This document shows positions 44,527 to 53,950 of a stretch of DNA of 64,000 nucleotides, piece by piece. Where the stretch lies: positions 2,928,001 to 2,992,000 of the forward strand of contig NZ_LS483370.1 in assembly GCF_900475285.1 (NCBI RefSeq). Reading direction: 5' to 3'. The position numbers were made by a program, and so were the translations under genes. This DNA is from Pseudomonas taetrolens (GTDB lineage: Bacteria > Pseudomonadota > Gammaproteobacteria > Pseudomonadales > Pseudomonadaceae). Under the pieces are notes generated by a model that worked only from the letters and a program-made list of their open reading frames with translations, was not told the origin of the DNA and did no database searches. The first letter of the stretch is position 1. Each line of letters starts with the position of its first letter.

Positions 44527-45444
44527 TTACTCTACTGAAAGATGGCGGAAATACTCTTCGAGAAACTCGACACAAACCCTTAATTTCGCCGACTCGCTAA
44601 GCCTGGTGGGGTACACAGCCCATACGTTCGCACTTTGAGTGTATTCGTGAAGTACTTGCACCAGCCTCTCTTGTTCCAACATCTGTTTGACGTCCCACAT
44701 CGACCGCAACAAGATCCCACCACCGCTCAGTGCCCACTCCAGAACAATCTCTCCGTTATTAGAGGACAAAGGGCCGCTGACGCGCACCGACTCTTCTTGC
44801 CCGTCCTTTGTCAGGTTCCAAACGCCGAACGCGTTATTGCGCTCTTTCAGTACCAAGCAATCATGGGCTTTCAGGTCATCTAGCGAGTGAGGCATGCCTC
44901 GCCGCTCCAGGTACTCCGTAGTCGCACACAGAACTCGTCGATTGCTCACAAGTTTTCGACCTAGGTGCTGACCCGGCAGGTCATCTCCCACGCGTATCTC
45001 CAGGTCGAACCCCTCACCGACGATATCGACGACACGGTCAAACACGTCCAGGCGGATATCGAGTTTAGGGTAGGTTTGCGAGAGTTTGCAGATCGCGGGG
45101 GCTACGTGGTTACGTCCAAAACCGAAGCTGCTGCAGATATGCAGCGACCCCGTAGGCTGATGCCGCGCCTCGGATATTTCGCCAACAAAATCGTTGAGGT
45201 CACCCAGCAATTTTTCTGCCCATTGCCGGGCTCGTTCGCCGTCGTCGGTCAACGCGATGCGTCTTGTCGTGCGATGCAGCAGCTTTGTTGCAAGAGTCGA
45301 CTCAAGTACGGAGATGCGCTTGCTTATATAGGCTGGTGAATACCCCAACTCTTCAGCGGCATTCGCGAAGCCATTTTTTCGGATAACAGTAAGAAAGACC
45401 TTCAAATCTTCAGGCAAAGGAAACTGCTCACGATTCGTGTTCAT
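44527..45444 (-). CDS. LysR-family regulator
   Basis: A 305-residue LysR protein of the DmlR-like branch (helix-turn-helix GFANAAEELGYSPAYISKRI; effector domain with FDLEIRVGDDLPG). DmlR relatives commonly control malate-type dicarboxylate genes, which fits the convergent dctA-aldolase-LeuCD neighbours. I start at the ATG at 45444; a farther in-frame ATG at 45492 has no support. Confidence 0.9.
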   Translation of the reverse strand: MNTNREQFPLPEDLKVFLTVIRKNGFANAAEELGYSPAYISKRISVLESTLATKLLHRTTRRIALTDDGERARQWAEKLLGDLNDFVGEISEARHQPTGSLHICSSFGFGRNHVAPAICKLSQTYPKLDIRLDVFDRVVDIVGEGFDLEIRVGDDLPGQHLGRKLVSNRRVLCATTEYLERRGMPHSLDDLKAHDCLVLKERNNAFGVWNLTKDGQEESVRVSGPLSSNNGEIVLEWALSGGGILLRSMWDVKQMLEQERLVQVLHEYTQSANVWAVYPTRLSESAKLRVCVEFLEEYFRHLSVE

Positions 45445-46034
45445 ACGCCTAATGCATCCACTATTTTTCTCATTTTCCGGGAAGAATACCATCGATCCAG
45501 GGGTAATCAGCGTCTGTGTAACCGTGCGTATCTGAATCCTCGATCACCACAACATGAGGAAAGTGCGCCATGAATAAGTCTTATGAGCCATCCTTAAAAT
45601 AGACACCACAATGGCCTTCCGGTTGTTCCCTGAACACCCCAGGTGCCAAGGGCTGCTCCTGACCGAAAGCGGAAATGACCTGTGCACACGAACAGGCCAT
45701 GATCATCCAGTCTCCACAATCGATAACGCCTAGAAAACCAGGTACTGACGCAGGGATTTACCGACAAAGAGCTGGAGGTTGTTTCCCGCTGGCTAACGGT
45801 CTGCGTACTTTTCTGGCTGACAACAAGTTGATCCACATGACGGCGAACTTTACCAATTCTGATGCGATATCGAATGTCAAGGGCGGAATAGACACTACAA
45901 ATGCCCATCAGTCGCCGAACAAAAAAATCAAATAAAAAAAGTATCCCGTCACCCCCGGAAATCCTGTGGTTAGGGGGGAAACCAAGTCGCCACCATGGCC
46001 AACAGCTCCGGCCATCGGGTTGACCCAAAAAAAC
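45445..46034. other. Gene-poor region with a possible MarR-type remnant
   Basis: AT-richer non-coding stretch between LysR and nrdB. A plus-strand fragment at about 45735-45805 reads VLTQGFTDKELEVVSRWLT, like the last helix of a MarR regulator, but no start or winged helix is present. A minus-strand open frame (45594-46064) is Arg/Trp/Ser-rich, lacks a ribosome binding site and looks spurious. Confidence 0.4.
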
Positions 46035-46084
46035 AACCACCATATAGTGTGTCCACGTAGACACAAGAACACTACATGATGTGT
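46035..46084 (+). promoter_or_regulatory. Pair of NrdR-box-like sites upstream of nrdB
   Basis: Two 16-base sites, 46035-46050 (AACCACCATATAGTGT) and 46069-46084 (ACACTACATGATGTGT), resemble the NrdR consensus ACACWATATATWGTGT at 12 and 13 positions. They are separated by 18 bases, close to the three-helical-turn spacing usual for NrdR box pairs. They lie about 150 bases before nrdB, where NrdR would repress ribonucleotide reductase genes. Confidence 0.5.
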
Positions 46085-46233
46085 TTTAACCTGTGAGAGC
46101 CTTGCCGGGCTTTCCATCAACGCCCACAAACCGGGTATTGCAAAAACGAATTTATCGAATGCTTCAGCTCGATTTTCTCAAGCTGGAATTGGCATTTTAT
46201 TGCCCAGAAAAAACCAATAAGGAGCATCTTCTA

Positions 46234-47481
46234 ATGTTGAACCGGAACGAGTCCAACGAAGTAACCATCGCCTCTGTCGCTACTCATTCCTCGAAGAGAA
46301 ATGAAAACATGGCAGCTAAAAACACCCTTGATCTGGTCGGGATATCAGCTGCCGAAGAAGCTCGCGCCGTCACTGAATCAGACTCTGCGGCTATCGCTCG
46401 CGCCAAGGCAGCCTTGAACACCCTCGACGTCGCTGAAGGGCTTGCAGAACTTGAAGGTGCCAGTGCGCGTTTAGCGGTTGACGAAAAGCGCATGATTAAC
46501 TGTCGCGCCGATCTTAATCAGCTAGTTCCCTTCAAATACGATTGGGCCTGGCAGAAATATCTGGATGGCTGCGCTAACCACTGGATGCCGCAAGAAGTCA
46601 ATATGACGGCTGACATTACGCTCTGGAAAAGTGCCGAAGGCCTGACCGAAGATGAACGCCGTATCGTGTTACGTAACCTCGGTTTTTTTGCGACTGCTGA
46701 CTCTCTGGTTGCCAACAATCTGGTACTGGCTGTGTACCGCCTGATTACCAACCCGGAATGCCGTCAGTACATATTGCGCCAAGCCTTTGAAGAAGCGATC
46801 CATACCCACGCCTATCAATACTGTATTGAATCGCTGGGCATGGATGAGGGAGAGATCTTCAACATGTACCACGAGATTCCGTCTGTCGCGAAGAAGGCTG
46901 CCTGGGGGCTCAAATATACGCGTTCAATCTCCGATCCAACATTTGAGACCGGTACCGTCGACACGGATAAAGAGCTGTTACGAAATCTGATCGCCTACTA
47001 CTGCGTGCTTGAGGGTATTTTCTTCTATTGTGGCTTTACCCAAATCCTTTCGATGGGACGGCGTAACAAATTAACTGGCGTAGCCGAACAATTTCAATAC
47101 ATCCTGCGCGATGAATCGATGCACCTGAACTTTGGCATCGATGTGATCAATCAGATCAAAATCGAAAACCCGCACCTATGGGACTCCGAGATGAAAGAGG
47201 AGGCAACCCAGATGATTTTGCAGGGGACCCAGCTAGAAATTGAATACGCTCGCGACACGATGCCACGCGGTGTGCTGGGCATGAACGCTGCGATGATGGA
47301 GGACTACCTTAAGTTCATTGCCAACCGTCGACTCTCGCAAATAGGGTTGAAGGATGAATATCCTAGTACGGCCAATCCGTTTCCCTGGATGAGTGAAATC
47401 ATGGACTTAAAGAAAGAGAAGAACTTTTTTGAGACCCGGGTGACTGAATACCAGACAGGTGGAGCACTTAGCTGGGATTAA
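46234..47481 (+). CDS. nrdB: Class Ia ribonucleotide reductase beta subunit, stand-alone
   Basis: A 415-residue radical-bearing subunit, the length usual for Pseudomonas NrdB. Metal and radical residues are in place: Asp127, Glu187, His190, radical Tyr194 ([11 protein letters not shown]), then EGIFFYCGF and [10 protein letters not shown] for the second Glu and the last Glu/His. AAGGAG lies 9 bases before the ATG at 46234. Normally nrdA lies directly upstream; here none is present, and the gene has lower GC than its surroundings. It may be a second NrdB copy using the chromosomal NrdA. NrdR-like boxes lie upstream. Confidence 0.93.
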   Translation: MLNRNESNEVTIASVATHSSKRNENMAAKNTLDLVGISAAEEARAVTESDSAAIARAKAALNTLDVAEGLAELEGASARLAVDEKRMINCRADLNQLVPFKYDWAWQKYLDGCANHWMPQEVNMTADITLWKSAEGLTEDERRIVLRNLGFFATADSLVANNLVLAVYRLITNPECRQYILRQAFEEAIHTHAYQYCIESLGMDEGEIFNMYHEIPSVAKKAAWGLKYTRSISDPTFETGTVDTDKELLRNLIAYYCVLEGIFFYCGFTQILSMGRRNKLTGVAEQFQYILRDESMHLNFGIDVINQIKIENPHLWDSEMKEEATQMILQGTQLEIEYARDTMPRGVLGMNAAMMEDYLKFIANRRLSQIGLKDEYPSTANPFPWMSEIMDLKKEKNFFETRVTEYQTGGALSWD

Positions 47482-47589
47482 GAAAACACGGCACGCGTTC
47501 AGCGTAAAGGTCGGAGTATGCATTCGGGCCTTTACGAACCTTACGAATACAGCCATTAAACCCTGGCCTCTCACATCACAGAATTCAAC

Positions 47590-48105
47590 ATGTCAAAACA
47601 TACAGTAACGACACCGTGCATTGGCCTTTGCTCAACGGTATTCGGCGATTTAATATGTCGCGGCTGCAAACGCTTCCACCATGAAATCATCCAGTGGAAT
47701 GGTTACACTGATCACGAAAAAGTCGCCATATTATTGAGACTTGAGACATTACTCACCCAAGTCATGACAGACAAAATCATCATTTTGGATGCAGCCCTTT
47801 TACGTGAGCAACTAGACGCGAGAAAAATACGTTACTACCCCCATCAATCAGCCTACTGCTGGGCATACCAGCTCATTGCCAAAGGAGCCGAGAATATAAT
47901 CAATATCAATGCTTATGGCGTCGACGTGCGACTGGGGACGAGGGACGTTTCGCTGGTTGAATTGCGAAAGCAAATAGACAGGGAATTTTTTATACTGTCC
48001 GAGACACATTACCACCATCATGCTGCCTCATTTTTCTTGAATGATACCCATGATCATGCCCAAGGGCTTGGAGAAAAACCTGACAGGCTCACCGCTGCGG
48101 AGTGA
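47590..48105 (+). CDS. DUF1289 protein with C-terminal extension
   Basis: A 171-residue protein. The N-terminal 55 residues match DUF1289: four Cys in PCIGLC and CRGC, then RFHHEIIQWN, likely a metal or iron-sulfur knuckle. DUF1289 proteins are usually 60-90 residues; here a further 110 residues follow, with AYCWAYQLIAKGA and a His-rich HYHHHAASFF, not recognised. It follows nrdB by 108 bases on the same strand and shares its low GC. Function unknown; a role in supplying iron to NrdB is a guess. Confidence 0.8.
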   Translation: MSKHTVTTPCIGLCSTVFGDLICRGCKRFHHEIIQWNGYTDHEKVAILLRLETLLTQVMTDKIIILDAALLREQLDARKIRYYPHQSAYCWAYQLIAKGAENIININAYGVDVRLGTRDVSLVELRKQIDREFFILSETHYHHHAASFFLNDTHDHAQGLGEKPDRLTAAE

Positions 48106-48302
48106 CGTACCTGCGCTTCTAGGTCACAACCGCTGCGCCAGTGATTGATCTTCAGCGCCGCGACACCTCATCGCCAGACTTTTCTACCAAAGACATTGGA
48201 GATCAATCAGTCACCGAGAATATTTCTTTATATTACAAAGCAGGATGGTAATAATTTAGTTAGGCTGATCTTGTGTTGAGCGTATATATCAGGATGTACA
48301 GT

Positions 48303-50015
48303 GTGAGTTCCCTGACGACAAACCCGAGATTTACCATCGTCATCGCTATATTTTGTTCACTTTCACTGGTGCTTGCGGCCAAAATAACTTACCTCATGGT
48401 CTTTTCTCATGAATTTTTGAGCAGCGAGGGTCGTAAACGCTCAACGCGGCTGATTGAAACAGCTCCGGTTCGCGGCACTATATTTGACAGATTTAATCAG
48501 CCATTGGCAGTTTCCACACCCGTCAGCACCTTATGGGTAAACCCTGGACAGTTCGCCCCAACGAATCAGCAATCCGCCCTTTTAATTGACTATCTTGATA
48601 TTGATGCCTCGCGAATCAAAAAGCTCACATTGAATGATCGCGGTAAAGCGTTCGCCTATTTGGCCAGAAGGGTCAACCCCGAGCTCGCAAAAAAAACAAT
48701 GAGGCTTTCTATTCCGGGCCTTTATGAGCGCCAGGCATACAAAAGATTTTACCCTCAGTCCTCGAGGCTGGCTCAGACATTAGGCTTCACCAACATTGAC
48801 CAGAAAGGTATTGAAGGTGTCGAATTAATGTACAACCATCAACTCTCTGGCACGTCTGGCCTGGAAGAGCGCACCTTAAACTTACACAAGCGGCTTACCC
48901 GCGAAACCCTTGTGCACAAACCCGTCACCCCCGGCGGCGATTTACATTTAACCATTGACTCCACCCTTCAATATTACGTTGAAAAAGCATTGTTTAAAGG
49001 GCTCAAGAACAATGCCGCCAAATCGGCAAGTGCCATTCTTATAAACGCCAGAACAGGAGAGATACTAGCCCTGTCGACAATGCCCTCATTCAACCCAAAT
49101 GCACGCAGAGGGTTCAATGCTGAACTCATTAGAAATCGTGTATTTACGGATGTGTATGAGCCCGGCTCGGTGATAAAACCCTTCAGCATGGCCGCCGTTC
49201 TGACCGCCAATGTCATTGATAAAGATGCAATCATTCAGATAGCCCCTGGCTTCCTAAAAATCAATGGATATACCATTCGGGATGTCGGTAGAGACCACCA
49301 GTTAGACCTGGCAGGAATTATCCGCCGCTCTTCAAATGTCGGCATGAGCAAGGTCGCCATTCCAACGGGCGGCGCAGTAATTTCGCGATTACTTACTGAC
49401 CTTGGATTCGGAAATAATACGGCGATTTACTTCCCGGGGGAAAGTATCGGGACTGTTCCAGTCAAGAGAGTATGGTCGGATATCGCTACAGCGAGCCTCT
49501 CGTACGGATACAGTTTGTCGGTCAATCTGGCTCAGCTGGCGCAAGCCTATACCGTCTTTGCCAACGATGGAGATCTGATCTCCCTGTCACTCATCAAAGG
49601 TAAATCGCAGCCGCCACGCAATGTTATAAGTCCGGAGGTCGCCAACACTGTTCTGGACATGATGATACAGGCTGTGGATGGACCTGGAGCAGGTGGAAAG
49701 CGCGCAGCAATCAAAGGTTATGTGATAGCGGGCAAAAGCGGGACCTCACGCAAGGCGTCCAGTGGCGGATACAAAAGCAACAAATATAGAGCCATGTTCG
49801 TGGGTATCGCCCCGGCCAATGCACCTGAATTCATTATGGCTGTGGTCGTGGATGAACCGACTGCACATGGCTACTTCGGGGGGGCTATTGCAGCACCGAT
49901 TTTCAAGGAAGTCCTTGAAGACGTTCTTCGGATCAGAAACATCCCAGGCCATGAAAGTGAAGTTTTTCCGGCAGTCCACGTTTCACTTGAGCCAGAGCCC
50001 TCTGACTCCGCATAG
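48303..50015 (+). CDS. FtsI-like class B penicillin-binding protein (PBP3 paralogue)
   Basis: A 570-residue septal-type transpeptidase: N-terminal membrane span (about 11-32), dimerisation/pedestal domain, and transpeptidase motifs Ser289-Val-Ile-Lys292, Ser343-Ser-Asn345 and Lys478-Ser-Gly-Thr481. I start at GTG 48303 (AGGA 8 bases upstream); ATG 48294 and GTG 48273 are alternatives. No dcw-cluster genes (ftsL, murE) adjoin it, so it is an accessory copy like PBP3x of P. aeruginosa. GC is low compared with flanking genes. It would cross-link peptidoglycan and bind beta-lactams in the periplasm. Confidence 0.92.
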   Translation: MSSLTTNPRFTIVIAIFCSLSLVLAAKITYLMVFSHEFLSSEGRKRSTRLIETAPVRGTIFDRFNQPLAVSTPVSTLWVNPGQFAPTNQQSALLIDYLDIDASRIKKLTLNDRGKAFAYLARRVNPELAKKTMRLSIPGLYERQAYKRFYPQSSRLAQTLGFTNIDQKGIEGVELMYNHQLSGTSGLEERTLNLHKRLTRETLVHKPVTPGGDLHLTIDSTLQYYVEKALFKGLKNNAAKSASAILINARTGEILALSTMPSFNPNARRGFNAELIRNRVFTDVYEPGSVIKPFSMAAVLTANVIDKDAIIQIAPGFLKINGYTIRDVGRDHQLDLAGIIRRSSNVGMSKVAIPTGGAVISRLLTDLGFGNNTAIYFPGESIGTVPVKRVWSDIATASLSYGYSLSVNLAQLAQAYTVFANDGDLISLSLIKGKSQPPRNVISPEVANTVLDMMIQAVDGPGAGGKRAAIKGYVIAGKSGTSRKASSGGYKSNKYRAMFVGIAPANAPEFIMAVVVDEPTAHGYFGGAIAAPIFKEVLEDVLRIRNIPGHESEVFPAVHVSLEPEPSDSA

Positions 50016-50638
50016 AGGTGTGGTTATGTGTCTAAAACCAGCAACTCGCCCTCAATTCCTTATTGCCCAGACGCTGATCCGTAAGCTGCTTTTGGCCGCA
50101 AGCGGCTCACTCACGCGGTGGGCTTGGCATTTTTTCGAGTAGAACGGCACCGTCTCCGAGCAGGCTCAAACGATCACCGGGATTGCGAAGAGGACAGTCT
50201 TCCATGGAATGGTGGCAAACGTCGCCGGCCTCACCGATCCCGGCGGAGCCGCGGGCATTGCCAATGCTGCGGCGTGGCTATTTGGTGTGTTTGCATTCGC
50301 CCCGATCCTGGCCGTTTTTTACCGCACTGCGCGTCACCCGGTAGCGGCTGACACACAGGTCCCCCTTCCCGCCCGAGCCGCTCGGGCCGGGACATTTCTA
50401 CAGGCTCACGTTAACCGGATTATCCCAAGCCAGCATGACATTTTGATGGCAAAGCATGCACATCAAATTATCCGTTGCCCACGATCATATTTTGCTCAAG
50501 AACTGCTCTGGCCCGCCGATCCTGTTTAAGCCAAGTGGTCCGACCCCGACCCTATTGGCCAAGGTCGCGGACAGGGAAGCCCGGACATTTTTCACGCCTT
50601 GACGAGGCGTGCCTCACCCCTGCCATGAGTACCTTCTG
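50016..50638. other. Intergenic region with an unrecognised membrane-protein fragment
   Basis: A plus frame open from about 50143 to 50529 has a hydrophobic stretch (AAAWLFGVFAFAPILAVFY) preceded by IAKRTVFHGMVANVAGLT. It has no clear start or ribosome binding site. It may be the remnant of a permease C-terminus, but I could not place its family. A short hairpin, GCCGCAAGCGGC, lies near 50095-50106. Confidence 0.35.
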
Positions 50639-52264
50639 ATGTTTCTGCAAAAATCCCTGAGAGCGCAAATTCTTGCCCTGTTGAGCGGGAGTCTGCTGGC
50701 AATGCTGTTGATCGCCCTGGCGTGTTTTCACTTTCTGTCGAACGGCATACAGCAGTACGCAACGCTGATCGAGGGTCCGCTGCGCACGTCTCAATTGATC
50801 GATGAAGCCAACCTGCAATTCAAGGTGCAGGTTCAGGAATGGAAAAACGTGCTGCTGCGCGGCAAACAACCCGCCGATCTGGACAAGTACTGGAGGCAGT
50901 TTGAAGCACGGCAGAACGATGTGCAGGGCATCCTGGGTGAACTGATCGGAATAGCGGATATCGAGCCCCCCCTCAAGGCCCGCATCGAACGCTTGCGTGA
51001 CGAGCACCGCTTGCTGGGTATGGCCTACCTGAAGGGGCGTGAGGCCTATGTGGCCGCAGGCGCCGATGCAACGGCCGGTGACACCGCCGTCAAGGGCGTG
51101 GACCGTGCCGCCAGCGAGCAGATGAGCGAACTGGTCCATGCGTTGCGCCAGCAAGGTGTCGAACAATCGAAACGGATCAGCGCCAGCGCCGATCGCACGG
51201 TGTTGCTGGGGATCATCGTGATGCTTGCTTCTGGTCTGCTGATCGGTGTGTTGAGCCTGTGGCTGGTCAACCGCCATCTGGTCACACCGATTCGCGCGTT
51301 GATTGAATACGTGGCGCAACTTAGCCAAGGCCGCTTCGCCGAACGCGTGGTCAGCGGCCGCCAGGATGAACTGGGTACATTGGCCGCCGCCGCCAACACC
51401 CTTCGCGACTTTCTCGCCGAGACCTTCAGCCGTTTACAGGTCAGCGCCAAGGATCTGGACAGCGCCAGCAGTGAGCTGAAAGCCATCGCCAGCCTGATGG
51501 CCGGTGGCACCAACGAGCAGTTCAGCCGCACGGATCAGGTGGCCACGGCGATGACCGAAATGTCGGCCACCGCGCAAGAAGTGGCGCGTCACGCCGCCGA
51601 TGCTGCGCATGCTGCCGACGACGCCGACCAGTCCGCCCGGCAAGGCGAAAAAGTCATGCAAGGCACCATTGATCTCATCACCCGGATGCGCAGTGAAATC
51701 GCCAGCACTGCCACTGTCATTCATCGCCTGGAAACCGACAGCGGCCGCATCGGCAAAGTCCTGGAAGTGATTCGCGGGATTGCCGAACAGACCAACCTGC
51801 TAGCCCTCAACGCCGCCATCGAAGCCGCCCGCGCCGGGGAAGCCGGGCGCGGATTCGCCGTGGTGGCCGATGAGGTACGCAGCCTGGCCCAGCGCACGGC
51901 CGAGTCGATTATCGAGATCAACCAGATCATTCACATCGTGCAAACCGGCGCGGTGGAGGCGGCCCAAGCCATTGAAAGCGGTCAGTCACGTAGCGAGGAA
52001 AGCGTCGAGCAAGTGACCCTGGCCGGCGTCATGCTGGAACGGATCACCCAGGCCGTGGAAGCGATCCGCGACATGAACCGCCAGATCGCTACCGCGGCGG
52101 AAGAACAGACATCAGTGGCCGAGGACATTTCGCGCAACCTGACCGAAATCACCAGCATTGCCAGTACCAACCTGGACAACGTGCAGCGTACCGAAGCGGC
52201 CAGTCATCACCTGCATGAGCTGTCAGGGCAGTTGAATCAGGTGACGGACCGTTTGAGCGCGTGA
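50639..52264 (+). CDS. Methyl-accepting chemotaxis protein
   Basis: A 541-residue chemoreceptor: membrane span 1 (about 10-35), periplasmic four-helix ligand domain (about 36-187), membrane span 2 (about 188-212), HAMP (about 213-265) and a cytoplasmic signalling domain with the hairpin tip [20 protein letters not shown]. The ligand domain is helical with conserved Trp residues ([14 protein letters not shown]), of the type common in Pseudomonas. Ligand unknown; it could sense an organic or aromatic acid from this region, which is inference. Confidence 0.94.
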   Translation: MFLQKSLRAQILALLSGSLLAMLLIALACFHFLSNGIQQYATLIEGPLRTSQLIDEANLQFKVQVQEWKNVLLRGKQPADLDKYWRQFEARQNDVQGILGELIGIADIEPPLKARIERLRDEHRLLGMAYLKGREAYVAAGADATAGDTAVKGVDRAASEQMSELVHALRQQGVEQSKRISASADRTVLLGIIVMLASGLLIGVLSLWLVNRHLVTPIRALIEYVAQLSQGRFAERVVSGRQDELGTLAAAANTLRDFLAETFSRLQVSAKDLDSASSELKAIASLMAGGTNEQFSRTDQVATAMTEMSATAQEVARHAADAAHAADDADQSARQGEKVMQGTIDLITRMRSEIASTATVIHRLETDSGRIGKVLEVIRGIAEQTNLLALNAAIEAARAGEAGRGFAVVADEVRSLAQRTAESIIEINQIIHIVQTGAVEAAQAIESGQSRSEESVEQVTLAGVMLERITQAVEAIRDMNRQIATAAEEQTSVAEDISRNLTEITSIASTNLDNVQRTEAASHHLHELSGQLNQVTDRLSA

Positions 52265-52324
52265 CACGGGGCTGGTCGCCATTGATTCAGGCGTCGAAGT
52301 GACAGGCGCAGGTGTGACCTGCGT

Positions 52325-52921
52325 CTATCCCCTCTGCGGGTCGGTCTCCGATTGAACAGACATCGATGCCGTCATTCTGGCGTGGCAAACCTCGAGGATT
52401 TCATCAGCCAGCGGCGCGTCATCCGGACAGGCCCGCGACAGAATAATCGCGCCTACCGCCTGCGCGAACATCTCGATCATCTTCGCTCTCGCGTCTGCGG
52501 GTGCTGCATCGGGCGACGACGGGTCTTTTTCAGCCAGCGTCTGCAGGGTGCACTCTATCCCCTCGGCAAACGCCGCTTTCAGCTCGTCCGGCTGGCGCGC
52601 AGCGTCGCCACACAACGCAGCCATGGTGCAGCCAGTGCCACGCCCGTCGCGGTGAGCCCTCGACACATAGATATCGATAAAACCCTGAATATCGAGCGCT
52701 TCGGCACTGGCCAGCGACCGGTCAAGGCTATTGCTGGAGGCTTCGGCCATCAAATCAGCCTTCGAGCCGAAATGTTTGTAGAAACCTCCGTGGGTGAATC
52801 CGGCAGCCGCCATAAGGTCGGCCACGCCTACGCCGTCAAAACCACGCTCGCGAAACAGCTCTGAAGCCGTCTCGACGATGTGCTCGCGGTTTGCCTGCGC
52901 CTGGGCCTTGCTCACTCTCAC
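52325..52921 (-). CDS. TetR-family regulator
   Basis: A 198-residue TetR protein: helix-turn-helix in about 20-60 (VGVADLMAAAGFTHGGFYKH) and a ligand domain ending about 190. I use the GTG at 52921 (GAGG 8 bases upstream, MRVSKAQAQ start); an ATG at 52963 would extend into the operator region. It diverges from an SDR gene, with a strong palindrome in between. Confidence 0.92.
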   Translation of the reverse strand: MRVSKAQAQANREHIVETASELFRERGFDGVGVADLMAAAGFTHGGFYKHFGSKADLMAEASSNSLDRSLASAEALDIQGFIDIYVSRAHRDGRGTGCTMAALCGDAARQPDELKAAFAEGIECTLQTLAEKDPSSPDAAPADARAKMIEMFAQAVGAIILSRACPDDAPLADEILEVCHARMTASMSVQSETDPQRG

Positions 52922-52975
52922 GTTCAACACCTCGCATTCGCTCGTAAATCGTGTGCCAATCATACATAGATGTTG

Positions 52976-52994
52976 AACGTAATCAAATTACGTT
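52976..52994. promoter_or_regulatory. TetR operator candidate
   Basis: AACGTAAT (52976-52983) and ATTACGTT (52987-52994) form a perfect 8-bp inverted repeat around a 3-base centre, in the 197-base region between the divergent TetR and SDR genes. Its right end overlaps a TTGACA (52993-52998) that could be the -35 of the SDR promoter, so repressor binding would block transcription. Confidence 0.72.
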
Positions 52995-53118
52995 GACAGT
53001 TTAGATTTAGATCATCATCTTAATGGCACGCCTGGTTTCAATTCGTTGACGGGCGCGGCGAAGCACGCAAAGCGTTTTCGCGGATCACTCCCCTGTCCCA
53101 TGAAAAAGAGATAACACC

Positions 53119-53907
53119 ATGACTTCTCGCCCCACCGTTCTCATCACTGGCGCTTCCACCGGCATCGGCGCTGTTTACGCCGAGCGTTTCGCCCAACGCG
53201 GGCATGATCTGGTGTTGGTCGCCCGCGACCACGTACGCCTGCAAACGCTCGCCACCCGGTTGCGGGATGCCTTTGACGTCAGCATTGAAGTGCTGCAAGC
53301 GGACCTGACCCAACTCAGCGATCTGGCAATCGTCGAAGCGCGCCTGCGCGATGACGCCAGCATCGGGATCCTGATCAATAACGCCGGCGCCGCGCAGGCC
53401 GGCCATTTCATTGAGCAGAGCACCGACAGCGTTGCGCATCTGGTAGCCCTCAATACCACCGCGCTGGTGCGCCTCGCCAGTGCTGTCGCTCCACGTCTGG
53501 CGAAAGCAGGCAGCGGCGCTATCATCAATATTGGCTCGGTGGTGGGTCTGGCTCCGGAGTTCGGCATGTCGGTCTATGGGGCGACCAAGGCGTTTGTACT
53601 GTTCCTTTCACAAGGTCTCAGCCTGGAGCTTTCGCCCCAAGGTGTTTATGTACAAGCCGTGCTGCCCGCCGCCACCCGCACTGAGATCTGGGATCGTGCC
53701 GGCATCGATATCAACACCTTGAACGACGTCATGGAGGTGGGTGATTTGGTGGATGCCGCGCTGGTCGGCTTCGACCGTCGCGAGGCGGTGACCATTCCGC
53801 CTCTGCAGGAAGGCGAGCGCTGGGATGCCCTGCAAACAGCACGGCAAGGGCTGTTGTCGCAGATCAGACAGTCCGCTGTTGCGCAACGCTATCTGACTCA
53901 AGCCTGA
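53119..53907 (+). CDS. Short-chain dehydrogenase/reductase
   Basis: A 262-residue SDR: cofactor loop TGASTGIG at 10-17, NNAGAAQAG near 93, and catalytic Tyr/Lys in YGATKAF. It resembles short-chain reductases of the YqjQ/DltE type. The substrate is unknown. First gene of a three-gene cluster (SDR, hydrolase, quinone-reductase-like) divergent from TetR. Confidence 0.92.
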   Translation: MTSRPTVLITGASTGIGAVYAERFAQRGHDLVLVARDHVRLQTLATRLRDAFDVSIEVLQADLTQLSDLAIVEARLRDDASIGILINNAGAAQAGHFIEQSTDSVAHLVALNTTALVRLASAVAPRLAKAGSGAIINIGSVVGLAPEFGMSVYGATKAFVLFLSQGLSLELSPQGVYVQAVLPAATRTEIWDRAGIDINTLNDVMEVGDLVDAALVGFDRREAVTIPPLQEGERWDALQTARQGLLSQIRQSAVAQRYLTQA

Positions 53908-53950
53908 ACTTTCAGAGCAGGCCGGCTTCCCCGCACTCGGACCGATCAAA

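Noticed and set aside
45594..46064. 156-residue minus-strand frame upstream of nrdB
   Set aside because: No ribosome binding site, odd Arg/Trp/Ser composition, and it overlaps the NrdR-like sites and a MarR-like remnant on the other strand.
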